Below, piece after piece: positions 9,386 through 19,803 of a stretch of 64,000 nt of DNA; position 1 is the stretch's first letter; each line of letters begins with the position of its first letter. The notes under the pieces are model-generated. The model was not told where the DNA came from, made no database searches, and was given only the letters and a program-made list of their open reading frames with translations. The position numbers were made by a program, and so were the translations under genes. The DNA comes from Pythium myriotylum (Eukaryota > Oomycota > Peronosporomycetes > Pythiales > Pythiaceae): NCBI GenBank assembly GCA_023091665.1, contig JALJCQ010000009.1, positions 3,100,001-3,164,000 of the forward strand, read 5' to 3'.

Positions 9386-11906
9386 AGATCGGAAGCCGAG
9401 GCTTGTTGACCGTGACAGCCGTGAGGTCATCAAGGACCCGAGGTGTGTGAGCCGGGAATCAAGCGACAGACGGCGTGATGGGTGGTGAGGACATCGTCTG
9501 TCGACGAGAGAATGTCTGAGGGATGGGGAACGAAACGTGGCCTGTCTATAGCGCTACCAGACAAACCCGTGAGTCTCGGAACCTTGACAATCAGACCAGC
9601 CAGTCAGTGACTCGCTCCCCCAGAAAAACTCGCTGACACGTTTGCGACTGCACGTAACAAGTCTTCAATTCTTGAAGACGCAGTCACCAGAAAGCGAAGT
9701 ATGTGCAATCAATCTGCCGGTAATATTATAATTTTCAGTCGAAGAAGACGCTGGGGCTGGTCGAGTGGAAATTCGTGGGCGAATTAGGAAAATTAGCGCT
9801 ATGGGAGACTCGCCGTCCGTGTGGCCGGCTCTTCGGTGGAAGATTGTGAGATGGGGGTGAGCTCAGTGGCTCTTCTCAACGGGCGAAACATACACTTCCC
9901 CTCCCCTTCCCCCATGGATTTCGGCATGATCATCAATCCAGTTCACACAATCTAGTGCATCTGAGTCATTCTCGACGCCGGTTTGTTGCTTTGACGGTCT
10001 CCAGTGACACATTACTTCGGGTGGAGACAGGATCTGGTCGAGAACCATCATCGAGATATCACAGAGTCCACTCATCTGGGGAAACCAGACAACTGTGGAA
10101 CCGCCCGTGACCCCATGAGTCAGTGTCGTCCTGCTGGCTCCAGAATTCTGATCATCGAGCGGCCAGACCCGAAAGTCGACAACCACCAAGATCCCGAGTC
10201 TCACGTGAACCGGCACGTTGAGAATGGCACGTCAATCCACTTGTTCGAGAGACCATGCGAGCGGGAGCGGTCGGAGCTTCGAACGGGAAGCGGCCGAAAG
10301 GATCACGCATGTGTACGTACAGTACAGGTCAGCAGACTCCCAGACGGTTCCATTTTGGATGAAACTTTGTGGATAAAAGACACGTCAACAAAGAACGGAT
10401 CCCTCTTCCCGCAATATTCACGCTCGTGTGCAATGCCGCGCGACCACCCCACGATGAGTCGCGTTTGTTGACCGAGTTTTTCGAATGTATATTGACAGGA
10501 TAACATACTATGCAGTCATCAGAATCATGGTTTATAGGGGTTTATCTATCAATTATAAGTAGCAATCAATTGAGTAGATAAACTGAAGAGCGGGTCTGGT
10601 AATGCATGTCGCAAACAGTTTGGCGGCCAGTCCTCTTCCGCGATCGAATGTTGACTGGCTTGACTGGGCCACTCGCCTAAGATCGTAGTAGACGAACCTT
10701 CACCGGATCAGAACCACGAGGGAAGTTTTCTCGACGCGAAGCTCTTGCAGATTCTACACAATTCGCCACAACACAACGAAAGGTGTCACGCTGGACCACA
10801 AGAACCTTCATATTCTTCGCTTTTCCAGCTCATTAGTACAGACCGTCAAACAGGGGCCATGCGCAAAATTAAACATGAGTGAACTCGATTGCGAAGATTT
10901 ACGCAGATCACAAAACTTTGTGGAAACAGACAACACCTCAGGGTAAAGGCGTAGGCTTGGTGGGTGTATCTCCTCAGTGGAACATTCGCAGTGCTTCAGA
11001 GTATTCCGTGGAGAGACTCAGCAAATCGGTGATAGGAATCAATCAGATTCCGCGCTGGGATGTCTGATGCATGCCTCTACATATTTCACCGCTTGCAGAG
11101 AACAGAAAGAAGAACACGGTGCAGCCTCTCTCCCCCGTTGTCTTTGTCGACTGTCAGATGGACAGTGAGTTGCCAGCTGCGTCCTCGTTGCCGACTTGCC
11201 ACACTCCGTGTCTCGCGATGCAGAGTCGCTGATTTCGAACGCCAGCCACCGCAACCGGTGATTCACAACGGGATGCACTCCACTGACAGAGACACGCGAG
11301 TTGTGTTCCGACGGCGTACTGAGATGCAGGTGACTACATTCCCGTCGGAATCATCAGCTTCCGCCCGCCTCATTCTGATGTGCAATACACTGGGTGCTCC
11401 TGAAGTGTACGCTGTGTTTGTCCCATGATCACTTTTGTAGCGGAAGTGTTCTGAAGCGGTGGAGGTTCCACCTGGGATGTGCACCGACTTCAACATGCCC
11501 GATGATGGGCCGCTGGTGTCCCTTCTCAACTGAAATCTCAGTCGAGCCGTTCGTGGGGTAGCACTCAACGCGGACTACTTGAACACTCTCCCTTCGCACC
11601 TCCTCCAGAGTCGCTAAACGAGTCGTCTACATGACCAACCAGAAAAAAATCATTGTCCAAATAGTTCCCTCACACGCATTTGGATTATTACGATTTCCAT
11701 TCAACTGCTGGCTTTAGGTCTCGAGTCCCATGTCACCTGAGATCATACTACGAAAAATCAATCGTTTAAAGCTAGTGTCGGTCACTTTACCCTAGCACTG
11801 TCAACTGTGAAATTTAGATTGACTCGGATTTGGGATTCAATGATTGCAGTCTCAAATTAACACAAACAATGCGGAGACCGTATACATTAACTGCACTACG
11901 TAGTAC
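9386..11906. other. Intergenic region between copies 3 and 4
   Basis: About 2.5 kb without a supported gene. It contains the distal block of copy 3 (10365-10379). The palindrome ACTACGTAGT lies at 11895-11904 against the stop codon of copy 4; the same 10 bases occur at 4272-4281. Confidence 0.55.
10365..10379 (-). promoter_or_regulatory. Distal conserved upstream block, copy 3
   Basis: The plus strand reads CTTTGTGGATAAAAG followed by ACACGTCAACAA, about 1.04 kb before the ATG. The flanks (GACGGTTCC before, CGTCAACAA after) are also found at copy 4, so homology extends over about 50 bases. Confidence 0.45.
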
Positions 11907-13580
11907 TTAGCAGCCGCTGCCACCGACCCACTTGTAGCAGCTCGTGCTCGGGTAGATCGACATGATGTTGACCATCACGGACCAGCAGAGAGCAAACGTG
12001 AGGTAGAAGACCGTGATAGCGCCGATGATCTTGTTCTTGCCGCCCGTGGCCTTGAGCTCCTGGGTCTCCTGCTTCTGCGGAGGAAGGAGCGGAAGCAGAA
12101 GGAGGCCGCAGAGGTTGGTGACGTACATGATGATGTAAACGTAGGTGACATCCTTGCGGACCTCGTGCGAGTCCTCAGCAATGTCAGCGCTCGTGACCTT
12201 GAAGCTCGCGTCAACGTTCTTCGTGATCGTGCTCGAGAACGTGCTCGAGAGGTTGGTCACGGTCGTCAGGAGACCGTAGACGGCACCCTCGTTACCCTCA
12301 CCAGCCAGCTCAACGACGACAAACGACGAAATCATCCAGCCAACACCGTATGGGAGCTGCTCGACGATCGGCGGGCCGAGCCAGAACCACTGGCTTCGGA
12401 AGACGTCCCAGACCGTGATGAAGACGGCGATCATATCAATACCGAGCGTGCAAATCAGCGTGATGGCGTGGATGTACCGCCAGTTCCACTGGAGACCCCA
12501 CTTCATGGTCGACCACAACACAGCGGCAAAGACGGCATTTCCGATCACCGACGAGAGCGTGTTGTTAAGCGGCGTGACCTTGGCCCAGTAGGCTGAGATC
12601 GGCGAGCCGCACGTCACCGAGAGTCCCTCCAGAATACCGGAGAAGAACTTGTAGAAGATGACCTGGTACATGGCACGCGACTGGAGCAGCTCCCAGAACT
12701 CCGAGATGTAGTTCTTGATATCGACACCAGGGTGCTTCTCCTCCTTGATGAAGAACCACGTGCAAGGAATGACCGGGATGAGGCAGATCACAAGGATAAG
12801 CATGAGCTGCGGGAACGACAGCGAGAAGTCGAAGGTTCCGCCGTAGTCTTCACCGTTGAACAGGAAACCCGTGAGGCAGACAGCGAATGTCATGAAGATC
12901 GTACGGACGAGGTAGATGGTGGTCTGGGTGGTACCACGGACAGCCTCCGGCTCACGCTGAGCGAGTTCAACAACGACGGCATCGGCAGCGACGTCAGAGC
13001 CGACGTATCCAACGGCAGCGAACATCATAAGCACGATGAGCTTGCTGCCTCGGTCAGGCGCGTCCTTGTTGATGTGAGTCCAGTCCTCGGCGGTATACAA
13101 GGACGGCTTCTTGGACTGAAGCGAACGGTCAAGGTAGTACGGCTTACCGATCTTGTAGACCGACATGATGAGAAGCATGATGAAGCAAACGGCCCAGCCG
13201 ATGAGCATGAACGGACGACGACGGTAGCCGAAGATCGGGAAACAATCAGAGAGGATACCGTAGAGCACCTTGAACGACCATGGCAGCGTGAGCAGCACAC
13301 TCGCCGACAGGATCTGCGTGCCTTCCATGTTCAGGTATTCTTGGAGCACGGGGTAGACCGTGGCCGGAAGAGTACCGTAGACAAGACCCACGCCGGCGTA
13401 CTGGACGAGCACACCGATGTAGTCCTTGCTGTAGAGGTTGGGGCGGCCACCGGCTCGGAGGGCGCCTCCTTCAATGTCATCGACCGGGGTCTTGGCATCG
13501 ATGTAGCCGTCCTTGCCCTTGGCCGTGGACGAGATGTACGAGACTCGCTCGACGAGATCGTGGGTCGCCGATGCAGGCAT
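11907..13580 (-). CDS. Folate-biopterin transporter family protein, array copy 4
   Basis: Intronless 557-residue FBT family transporter (start MPASATHDL) with about 12 membrane segments and the family GYRRRPF motif. The protein looks mosaic. Its C-terminal third resembles copies 1 and 2 (DASFKV, then VTYVYIIMYVTNLCGLL), while its N-terminus and first half resemble copies 3 and 5. It ends in GGSGC like the second group. That pattern fits exchange between paralogues, or an intermediate position in the duplication history. Substrate and membrane location are unknown. Confidence 0.93.
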   Translation of the reverse strand: MPASATHDLVERVSYISSTAKGKDGYIDAKTPVDDIEGGALRAGGRPNLYSKDYIGVLVQYAGVGLVYGTLPATVYPVLQEYLNMEGTQILSASVLLTLPWSFKVLYGILSDCFPIFGYRRRPFMLIGWAVCFIMLLIMSVYKIGKPYYLDRSLQSKKPSLYTAEDWTHINKDAPDRGSKLIVLMMFAAVGYVGSDVAADAVVVELAQREPEAVRGTTQTTIYLVRTIFMTFAVCLTGFLFNGEDYGGTFDFSLSFPQLMLILVICLIPVIPCTWFFIKEEKHPGVDIKNYISEFWELLQSRAMYQVIFYKFFSGILEGLSVTCGSPISAYWAKVTPLNNTLSSVIGNAVFAAVLWSTMKWGLQWNWRYIHAITLICTLGIDMIAVFITVWDVFRSQWFWLGPPIVEQLPYGVGWMISSFVVVELAGEGNEGAVYGLLTTVTNLSSTFSSTITKNVDASFKVTSADIAEDSHEVRKDVTYVYIIMYVTNLCGLLLLPLLPPQKQETQELKATGGKNKIIGAITVFYLTFALCWSVMVNIMSIYPSTSCYKWVGGSGC

Positions 13581-13623
13581 GGCTTGGATTCTTCTCTGTC
13601 AAGAGGCTTGGGGAGTCGGGCGC

Positions 13624-13639
13624 AGAATGGAGAATGAGG
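13624..13639 (-). promoter_or_regulatory. Oomycete core promoter of transporter copy 4
   Basis: The minus strand reads CCTCATTCTCCATTCT, 44 bases before the ATG. Confidence 0.78.
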
Positions 13640-14135
13640 AGAATGGAAGCCGGAGTTCGGCGGTTAAAAATCACTCAACCGTACTCAACAAACTCGGATG
13701 TCGTGAGCGGAGACTGCAGGAAGAGCGAGTCGTGGACAGGCAGAAGACGCACCGAGTCTTTTATGTTCAGAACCGACCAGATCTCCCGACGATCAAGTCA
13801 CCTTTTGTCTGCCAAGCTTCAGAACTTGCGGGATTCCCAAGTCGTGATTTGTTGTCGAGTCGCAGCGGTGGAAGGAACGGAAGAGCATGCCCACACAGAG
13901 AACAGAATCAAACCAGAACAAAATGTTGGCAGAGTTTCCCTCGTATGAACTGGATTGCCAACCCCAAGTCAGACGCAACCAGCTTTCGCTGGTAGTAGAT
14001 GCCAACCGTGAAGATGCTGTGCAATTTGTCCAGGTACCGATCGTGGACGTGAGATGATGTGCATGTTGGCCGTGCTCAGGGGTCCGAGGGAAAAGACAGG
14101 CGACTGCACAAATTGGAGACGTGAGAGCCGCATAC

Positions 14136-14158
14136 ACCCCTTCTCACTGAGAAGGGGT
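14136..14158. repeat. Perfect 23-base palindrome
   Basis: The arms ACCCCTTCTCA and TGAGAAGGGGT flank a single C. It lies about 0.55 kb upstream of transporter copy 4. Confidence 0.8.
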
Positions 14159-14550
14159 CTCACACATCCCACCTTCGCGACACGAAAGTCGGAGATGATC
14201 AGTGTTGGCTGATCTTGTCTCGCCACGAGTCATTATCATCACTTGTAGACGAATTCTTGCTGGATCCCCTCTCACATTTTCAGCATGAAAACCAAAGCGA
14301 GCCCGTAAATGGAGCTCAACTTGCAGCTCTTGCCGTTGGTGTCCACTTTGCAACAAGCGGTTGGGGAAGACGAGAAATTAACGATTTTTGAAGAAATCGC
14401 AAATTAGAGATTGACCAGCGACATGAAGGAAATTAAACTTGGGTCATGCCCCGGCGACGACGACACCACTTTTTGGAACACGAGCGCAATTGCACGCCGA
14501 TCATCTGGCATGTGCGCTGACAGCTGGACGGTTCCCGTTCTGTGTGAAAG

Positions 14551-14565
14551 CATTCTGGATAAAAC
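14551..14565 (-). promoter_or_regulatory. Distal conserved upstream block, copy 4
   Basis: The plus strand reads CATTCTGGATAAAAC followed by AAAGCGTCAACAA, about 0.97 kb before the ATG. It is best matched by the block of copy 3. Confidence 0.45.
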
Positions 14566-15403
14566 AAAGCGTCAACAACTTTAGCAGCAATCACTTCGAA
14601 TTTGTACTACGGTATACTCGCGTGTCGCACCTACTGCCTCGCTCCCTCTCTCAAAGTCTGAGCGGGGCACCCTCTCTGTTCAGAATTGCAGCTCATATCA
14701 TGTCGAGTCGACGAAGGAACGGACAGGATTTCCGCCCGATTTCTGGCAGATGATCAGCAGGCCAAGTTGCGGCGTGCACCTCCCTCGTCGAGACTCGCGC
14801 GACTTGGGACTGGATGTGGACGAAAGAGTCTCGCAAAAGTGCAGCTGCAATTGCCAGGCGGCAGCAGCACTGGACCATGACATGTTTATACACGATGAGA
14901 AGTACATTGCACTATAAAGATAGTACCTACCTATCATATCTATCTACATAAAGTTGATGTTATAATTGACTATACAAGGTAACCATGTTTGATAGTTCGC
15001 TGGGGATGAGCTTTGCTGCATGCGTCCACAAGTCAAATCTGTCGCCGACAATATCGACAGCCGCTGCTCTGTTCCCCGTGTGTGATGGCGCCTGTGCCCA
15101 ACGTCCATCAATCGTACCGTACTCTGCCCGAGGTTTTCTCTCAGACCCGAAGCACGCCTTGTTCTCGTGTGTGTTACCAACAAAGACGGGTCTGCTGTAC
15201 AGTACCATGTATCAGGTTGTGTCACCACGGGAGACTTTGATGATCAAGATCCACAAAATCGAGTTTGCTCGTCGGGGTTCCACGCGCACACGGCACCGTT
15301 GATGATATTTGTCACGAGGGCCGTCGTAAGTACTGAACTGTACTGCAAGTACACGTGCGGCAACATCGGCCGCAACTTGGGGCCCCGCCTCGAAGTTTGA
15401 GTG

Positions 15404-15444
15404 CGCAACCGCCCTTGGTTGGAGCCAAACTAAGGGAGGTTGCG
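15404..15444. repeat. Imperfect inverted repeat (hairpin)
   Basis: The 17-base arms 15404-15420 and 15428-15444 have two mismatches and a 7-base loop. Nothing else in the region explains it. Confidence 0.6.
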
Positions 15445-16289
15445 ACGCCTCCTCCCTCTCTTTCTCCGTCGGCGTTCTCCAAAGGGACACGGACACATGC
15501 GAGTACCAATCTTTCGATGGCGTTCGATTACACTGCATATCAGGGACTCGCTGCAGTCGCCACTTGTGCTGTGATGGTCAGCTCACAATCTGTGGCAGAG
15601 CGAGGCCGGTTCGTACATGCCGTTGCGACGAAAGAGAACGACCCGAACGCCACGGGTCCTCGATGTCGACAATGCGGGGCGGGAACTGGCATGGGTCAAC
15701 AAGCGCTTTCTGCAGCACCGAACCCTCGACCCACCGACTGCCAAGAACGGAGCCGTCTGTTGAACGAGTTGGTGAGCATCTTGTCATGTTTGCTGCAGGA
15801 TAAACTGCACGAGTGCGCTTCCAGCATCAGGTCTCGCGTCGTCTGGCGACTGTTGCCCCTTGCCTTCTCTGCGTCAGTTCGAATACTTGGATCACCAGCA
15901 TTGTTCCGCTTCATGAGAACGATAGCTTAGACCATGTCTAACGGTTTGGCGCGTGCACTCGACGGAAACACCTGTGTCTAGGATTTGAGATGTCTGGGGG
16001 TAGCCGCACGCCGTCGAAACGGCTTTCTAGGCTCCTCGCCTAGTTGCAATTGCACAAGTGCTGTGCTTGGTTGCGTCGCACTGAGGGGTTTTTACCTCCT
16101 GCGTACTCATACTTTTCGAGCCCGATCACCCCGTTAAGTCTCACAGCTCGAGGAGTTGGTTGCAAAGAGATTGCAGCTAGTGTGACATGAAGTTGGTGTC
16201 CTGGTGTTTGCTGCAGTAGAAGCTCAAGACAAACGACTTCCTCATACAGAAGGTCTACACGAGGAATATCTGGAATCGATTTGATTGTA

Positions 16290-16305
16290 TTTTTTTTTTT
16301 TTTTT
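16290..16305. repeat. Homopolymer run of 16 T
   Basis: Uninterrupted T tract about 170 bases beyond the stop codon of transporter copy 5. It is probably simple slippage; no retroelement features are seen around it. Confidence 0.85.
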
Positions 16306-16473
16306 GCATTTCCTGCTGTAGGATGAGTGCTGTATGCGAGTTCTATCAACACAGAAGATGCGATGGCATTCGATACATTTTCCTAACATTCAGCGGCCGA
16401 GAGCAACATAGGTACTCTCGACCGCAATCCCTGCCGTGTTGTTTGCACCGCGTGAATATCTGGGCCGTGGACC

Positions 16474-18150
16474 TTAACAGCCGTTACCACCGACGAACTT
16501 GTAGCAACTTGTGCTCGGGTAGATCGACATGATGTTGATCATAACGGACCACGCTAACGCGAACAGGAGGTAGAAGATCGTGAGCGCGCCGATGATTGCA
16601 CTCTTGCCACCCTTGGCCTTGAGCTCCTGAGTCTCTTTCTTCTGACGAGGGAGAAGCGGCAGGAAGATCAGCCCACAGAACTGGAGTGCGTAAGTGATGA
16701 GATACACAGTCGTGACGTCCTTGCGAACATCGTGCGAGTCTTCAGCGATATCGTCCGACGAGACCCTGAAATTGTTATCAATGTTCTTGGAGATTGTACC
16801 GGAGAACGAGCTTGACAGGTTCGTGACCGTGGTCAGAAGACCGTACACAGCACCTTCATTGCCCTCGCCGGCCAGCTCAACGACCACAAAGGACGAGATC
16901 ATCCAGCCGACACCGTACGGGAGCTGCTCGACAAGCGGAGGACCGAGCCAGAACCACTGGCTTCGGAAGACGTCCCACGTCGTGATGAACACGGCGGTCA
17001 TATCGATACCAATCACACCGACCTGCGTGATGACGTGCATGGATCGCCAGTTCCACTGAAGACCCCACCTCATAGTAGAGTAGAGCACCGCCGCGAAGAT
17101 CCCGTTACTCAAGACAGACGAGATGGTGTTGTTGATCGGCGTGACCTTAGCCCAGTACGAGGCAATCGGCGAGCTGGCAGTCACCACCATGGTTTCGAGG
17201 ATTCCGGAGAAGAACTTGTAGGCGATGACCTGGTACATGGCGCGCGACTGGAGCAGCTCCCAGAACTCGTTGAGGTAGTTCTTGATGTTCACACCCGGGT
17301 GCTTCTCTTCCTTGATGAAAAACCATGCACACGGCATAACCGGAACCAGTGTCGCCACCAAGATCCACATGAGCTGCGGGAAGGAGAGCGAGAAGTCGAA
17401 GGTTCCGCCATAGTCCTCACCGTTGAACAGGAAACCAGTCAGGCAGACTGCGAGCATCATGAAGACGGTGCGTACGATGTAGATCGTGGCCTGTGTCGTG
17501 CCTCGAATGTTCGCGGGTTCACGTTGCGCGAGCTCGACGACGACCGCGTCAGCAGCTACGTCGGAGCCAACGTAGCCGATGGCCGCAAACATCATCAACA
17601 CAACCAAGTTGCCTCCTCGGTTCGGTGCGTCCTTGTTGATGTGCGTCCAGTCCTCCGCTGTGTACGTGGACGGTTTCTTGTCGTGGAGCGAACGAACGAG
17701 GTAGTACGGCTTGCCGATCTTGGAGCAGGCCATGATGAGAAGCATAATAAAGCAGACAATCCAGCCGAGCAGCATGAATGGGCGGCGGCGGTAGCCAAAA
17801 ATCGGGAAGCAGTCGGACAAGATGCCGTAAAAGACCTTGAAGGACCACGGGAGAACCAGCAGCACGTTAGCCGACAGGATCTGCGTGCCTTCCATGTTGA
17901 GGTACTCCTGCATCACAGGGTACACAGTGGCCGGCAGCGAGCCGTAGACGATACCTACACCGGCGTACTGGACGAGCAATCCGATGTAGTCCTTGCTGTA
18001 CAAGTTGGGGCGCCCGCCGGCTCGAAGGGCGCCTCCTTCAATGTCTTCCTCCCCGGAAGGGGTCTTAGCATCAATGTAGCCGTCCTTGCCCTTGGTGGAG
18101 GAGAGGTACGAGACTCGCTCGACGAGGTCGTGAGCCGTCGATGCGGGCAT
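16474..18150 (-). CDS. Folate-biopterin transporter family protein, array copy 5
   Basis: Intronless 558-residue FBT family transporter. The frame is open 68 codons further upstream, but the ATG at 18150 (MPASTAHDL) is chosen because it matches copies 3 and 4 and lies 44 bases from the core promoter. It shows the typical soluble N-terminus, about 12 membrane helices and GYRRRPF. It is closest to copy 3 across the second half, yet several helix residues are private to it, for example a segment reading WILVATLVPVMPCAW where the others read LILVICLIPVIPCTW. It ends in GGNGC without a lysine tail. It is the most upstream gene of the array in transcription order; no further copy follows before 19.8 kb. 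Confidence 0.93.
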   Translation of the reverse strand: MPASTAHDLVERVSYLSSTKGKDGYIDAKTPSGEEDIEGGALRAGGRPNLYSKDYIGLLVQYAGVGIVYGSLPATVYPVMQEYLNMEGTQILSANVLLVLPWSFKVFYGILSDCFPIFGYRRRPFMLLGWIVCFIMLLIMACSKIGKPYYLVRSLHDKKPSTYTAEDWTHINKDAPNRGGNLVVLMMFAAIGYVGSDVAADAVVVELAQREPANIRGTTQATIYIVRTVFMMLAVCLTGFLFNGEDYGGTFDFSLSFPQLMWILVATLVPVMPCAWFFIKEEKHPGVNIKNYLNEFWELLQSRAMYQVIAYKFFSGILETMVVTASSPIASYWAKVTPINNTISSVLSNGIFAAVLYSTMRWGLQWNWRSMHVITQVGVIGIDMTAVFITTWDVFRSQWFWLGPPLVEQLPYGVGWMISSFVVVELAGEGNEGAVYGLLTTVTNLSSSFSGTISKNIDNNFRVSSDDIAEDSHDVRKDVTTVYLITYALQFCGLIFLPLLPRQKKETQELKAKGGKSAIIGALTIFYLLFALAWSVMINIMSIYPSTSCYKFVGGNGC

Positions 18151-18193
18151 GGCTTGGATTCTTCTCTGTTGAGAGGCTTGGGGAGTCGGCCGC

Positions 18194-18209
18194 AGAATGG
18201 AGAATGAGC
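18194..18209 (-). promoter_or_regulatory. Oomycete core promoter of transporter copy 5
   Basis: The minus strand reads GCTCATTCTCCATTCT, identical to copy 3, 44 bases before the ATG. Confidence 0.82.
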
Positions 18210-19803
18210 AGATTGAAAGGCTGGAGTCGCGCAATATCGAACCAGAGCGTGTGAGCCGGGAGATCAACAAACTTGAGCAAGTCGCCGTCCAAGTTGAGTC
18301 ACTAAGGGCACGACGACTCATCAAGTATCGAAAGGGAGCGACTGGGTCCAGCATTACAAAAGAACAACGACGAGCCCGGCGGCTGACAGGAGTGACATGA
18401 GGTTGGGTGCCATTGACCTTGATCGACAGTTGTTGAGGTTGGAGGAATCAGCTTTCCCTCCATTCGTTTACGTACTGCGTGGTTCCATTCCAAAACAACG
18501 ACAGAAAAGGCGACTCGCGACTCATCAAATTGTCTGGTTTGTGGGGAAATCGGCCGACGTCTTGACCATCGATCGTGCAAGGTTCTTCTTGTTTGGATTG
18601 CAAGGAGCCGACACCACACCATTGGAAGGGTGGAGGTGAGATCTCCTTCTCCACCATGAGATGGGGAGCTGGAACCTCCTGGAGGAAGCCTTCCTTCCAC
18701 AAACGAACCTCATCCCTCGCTCCCACGCGGACGTTGTCCCTCTCCTCGTCCTGTCGCTACTCGAGTTACCTCAACCAGGGACACCAGTTGGTCACGCTAG
18801 TCCCACTACTCCTTTTTGTGCTGACTTTCCTCTCGACTTTCCGTGGGGAAGAAAGGCATTGATAGGCAAGGAATCCCATCACAACTCCTTGATCAACTAC
18901 AGTTCAGTTCTTCTAAACGTCACCGAGACTGGCCGACCGACTCAGTGGATCTACAGTGGGATGGTTCCTCCAGGGTAGACTAGTACGACATTTCGGATGT
19001 CTTTCATCTCTGACGGTACCAGTGCTGCCTCGATGAGCGACCTTTGTTATCGAAGCGTTTGACCCACAACATGCTTGGGGGTCCAGCAAATCATGCCGCT
19101 GAGTCGGGAGCCCCCACGATGGATGGCTCAACAGGGCAGATTAGCCAAGTCTGCCAATGAATGCGGCACACTTCGATGGGCGATGAGCACGCGGCCCATT
19201 TCTACCACGCGCATTCTGGGTGAAACCTTTCGTAACGGGATGAAGCGGGTTGGCTTTCACCCAAAATGAGCCGCTTGCTGCCCACCTGTCCGCGCTCAGG
19301 ATGTCTGCTTGATCTTGAAAGCTGTGTGTGCTGAATGGTCGAAACAGTATTGATGACACATCAAGGACAACCAGGTGCTCCGTGTTTTCATTATGGGTGA
19401 CCCCTATCGTGGTTGATGAAGACCATTCCTTCCATTGGACGTCGGGCCTCGTGCATACGAATGCATGATTATGTGCGACACGCACTCTGACGAGAAGTGC
19501 AGATGAAGTTGAAAAGTTTATCGGTCTGTTGGACGACAACATCTGCCAGCACGTTTTCATTTACATCATTCCATATCGGCGGTTGCCCTCCGGAGTACTT
19601 GTTCAGTAGGCAGTGGCCTGCGAAGCATCAGATCCACCCCAGTATATCCTTCAGACGAGCGAGCTTGGGTTCTTCGACTTCACAAGCTAGTGACATTGGA
19701 GTTCGGAAACGAACAGCAAGCAAAGATAAAGAGTTGTTTGGGTCGTCGAATTATGAACTCAACGAAAGCCTTTGTGAAGATAGCATCTCCGAGATGAGAA
19801 GAC
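18210..19803. other. Intergenic region beyond the transporter array
   Basis: About 1.6 kb with no supported gene; it carries the distal block of copy 5 at 19211-19226. Confidence 0.55.
19211..19226 (-). promoter_or_regulatory. Distal conserved upstream block, copy 5
   Basis: The plus strand reads GCATTCTGGGTGAAAC, about 1.06 kb before the ATG. It is the most diverged of the five blocks. Confidence 0.35.

Larger units (their letters stand above)
13640..16473. other. Intergenic region between copies 4 and 5
   Basis: About 2.8 kb with no supported gene; the longest open frame (about 190 codons near 15355-15930) has no recognisable domain. It holds a perfect 23-base palindrome (14136-14158), the distal block of copy 4 (14551-14565), a 17-base-arm hairpin (15404-15444) and a run of 16 T (16290-16305). 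Confidence 0.55.

Noticed and set aside
15355..15930. 191-codon frame between transporter copies 4 and 5
   Set aside because: No domain, no core promoter, no codon bias like its neighbours; it covers the 15404-15444 hairpin.
16290..16305. T16 tract as a retroposon poly(A) tail
   Set aside because: No target-site duplication or retroposed sequence was recognisable beside it.
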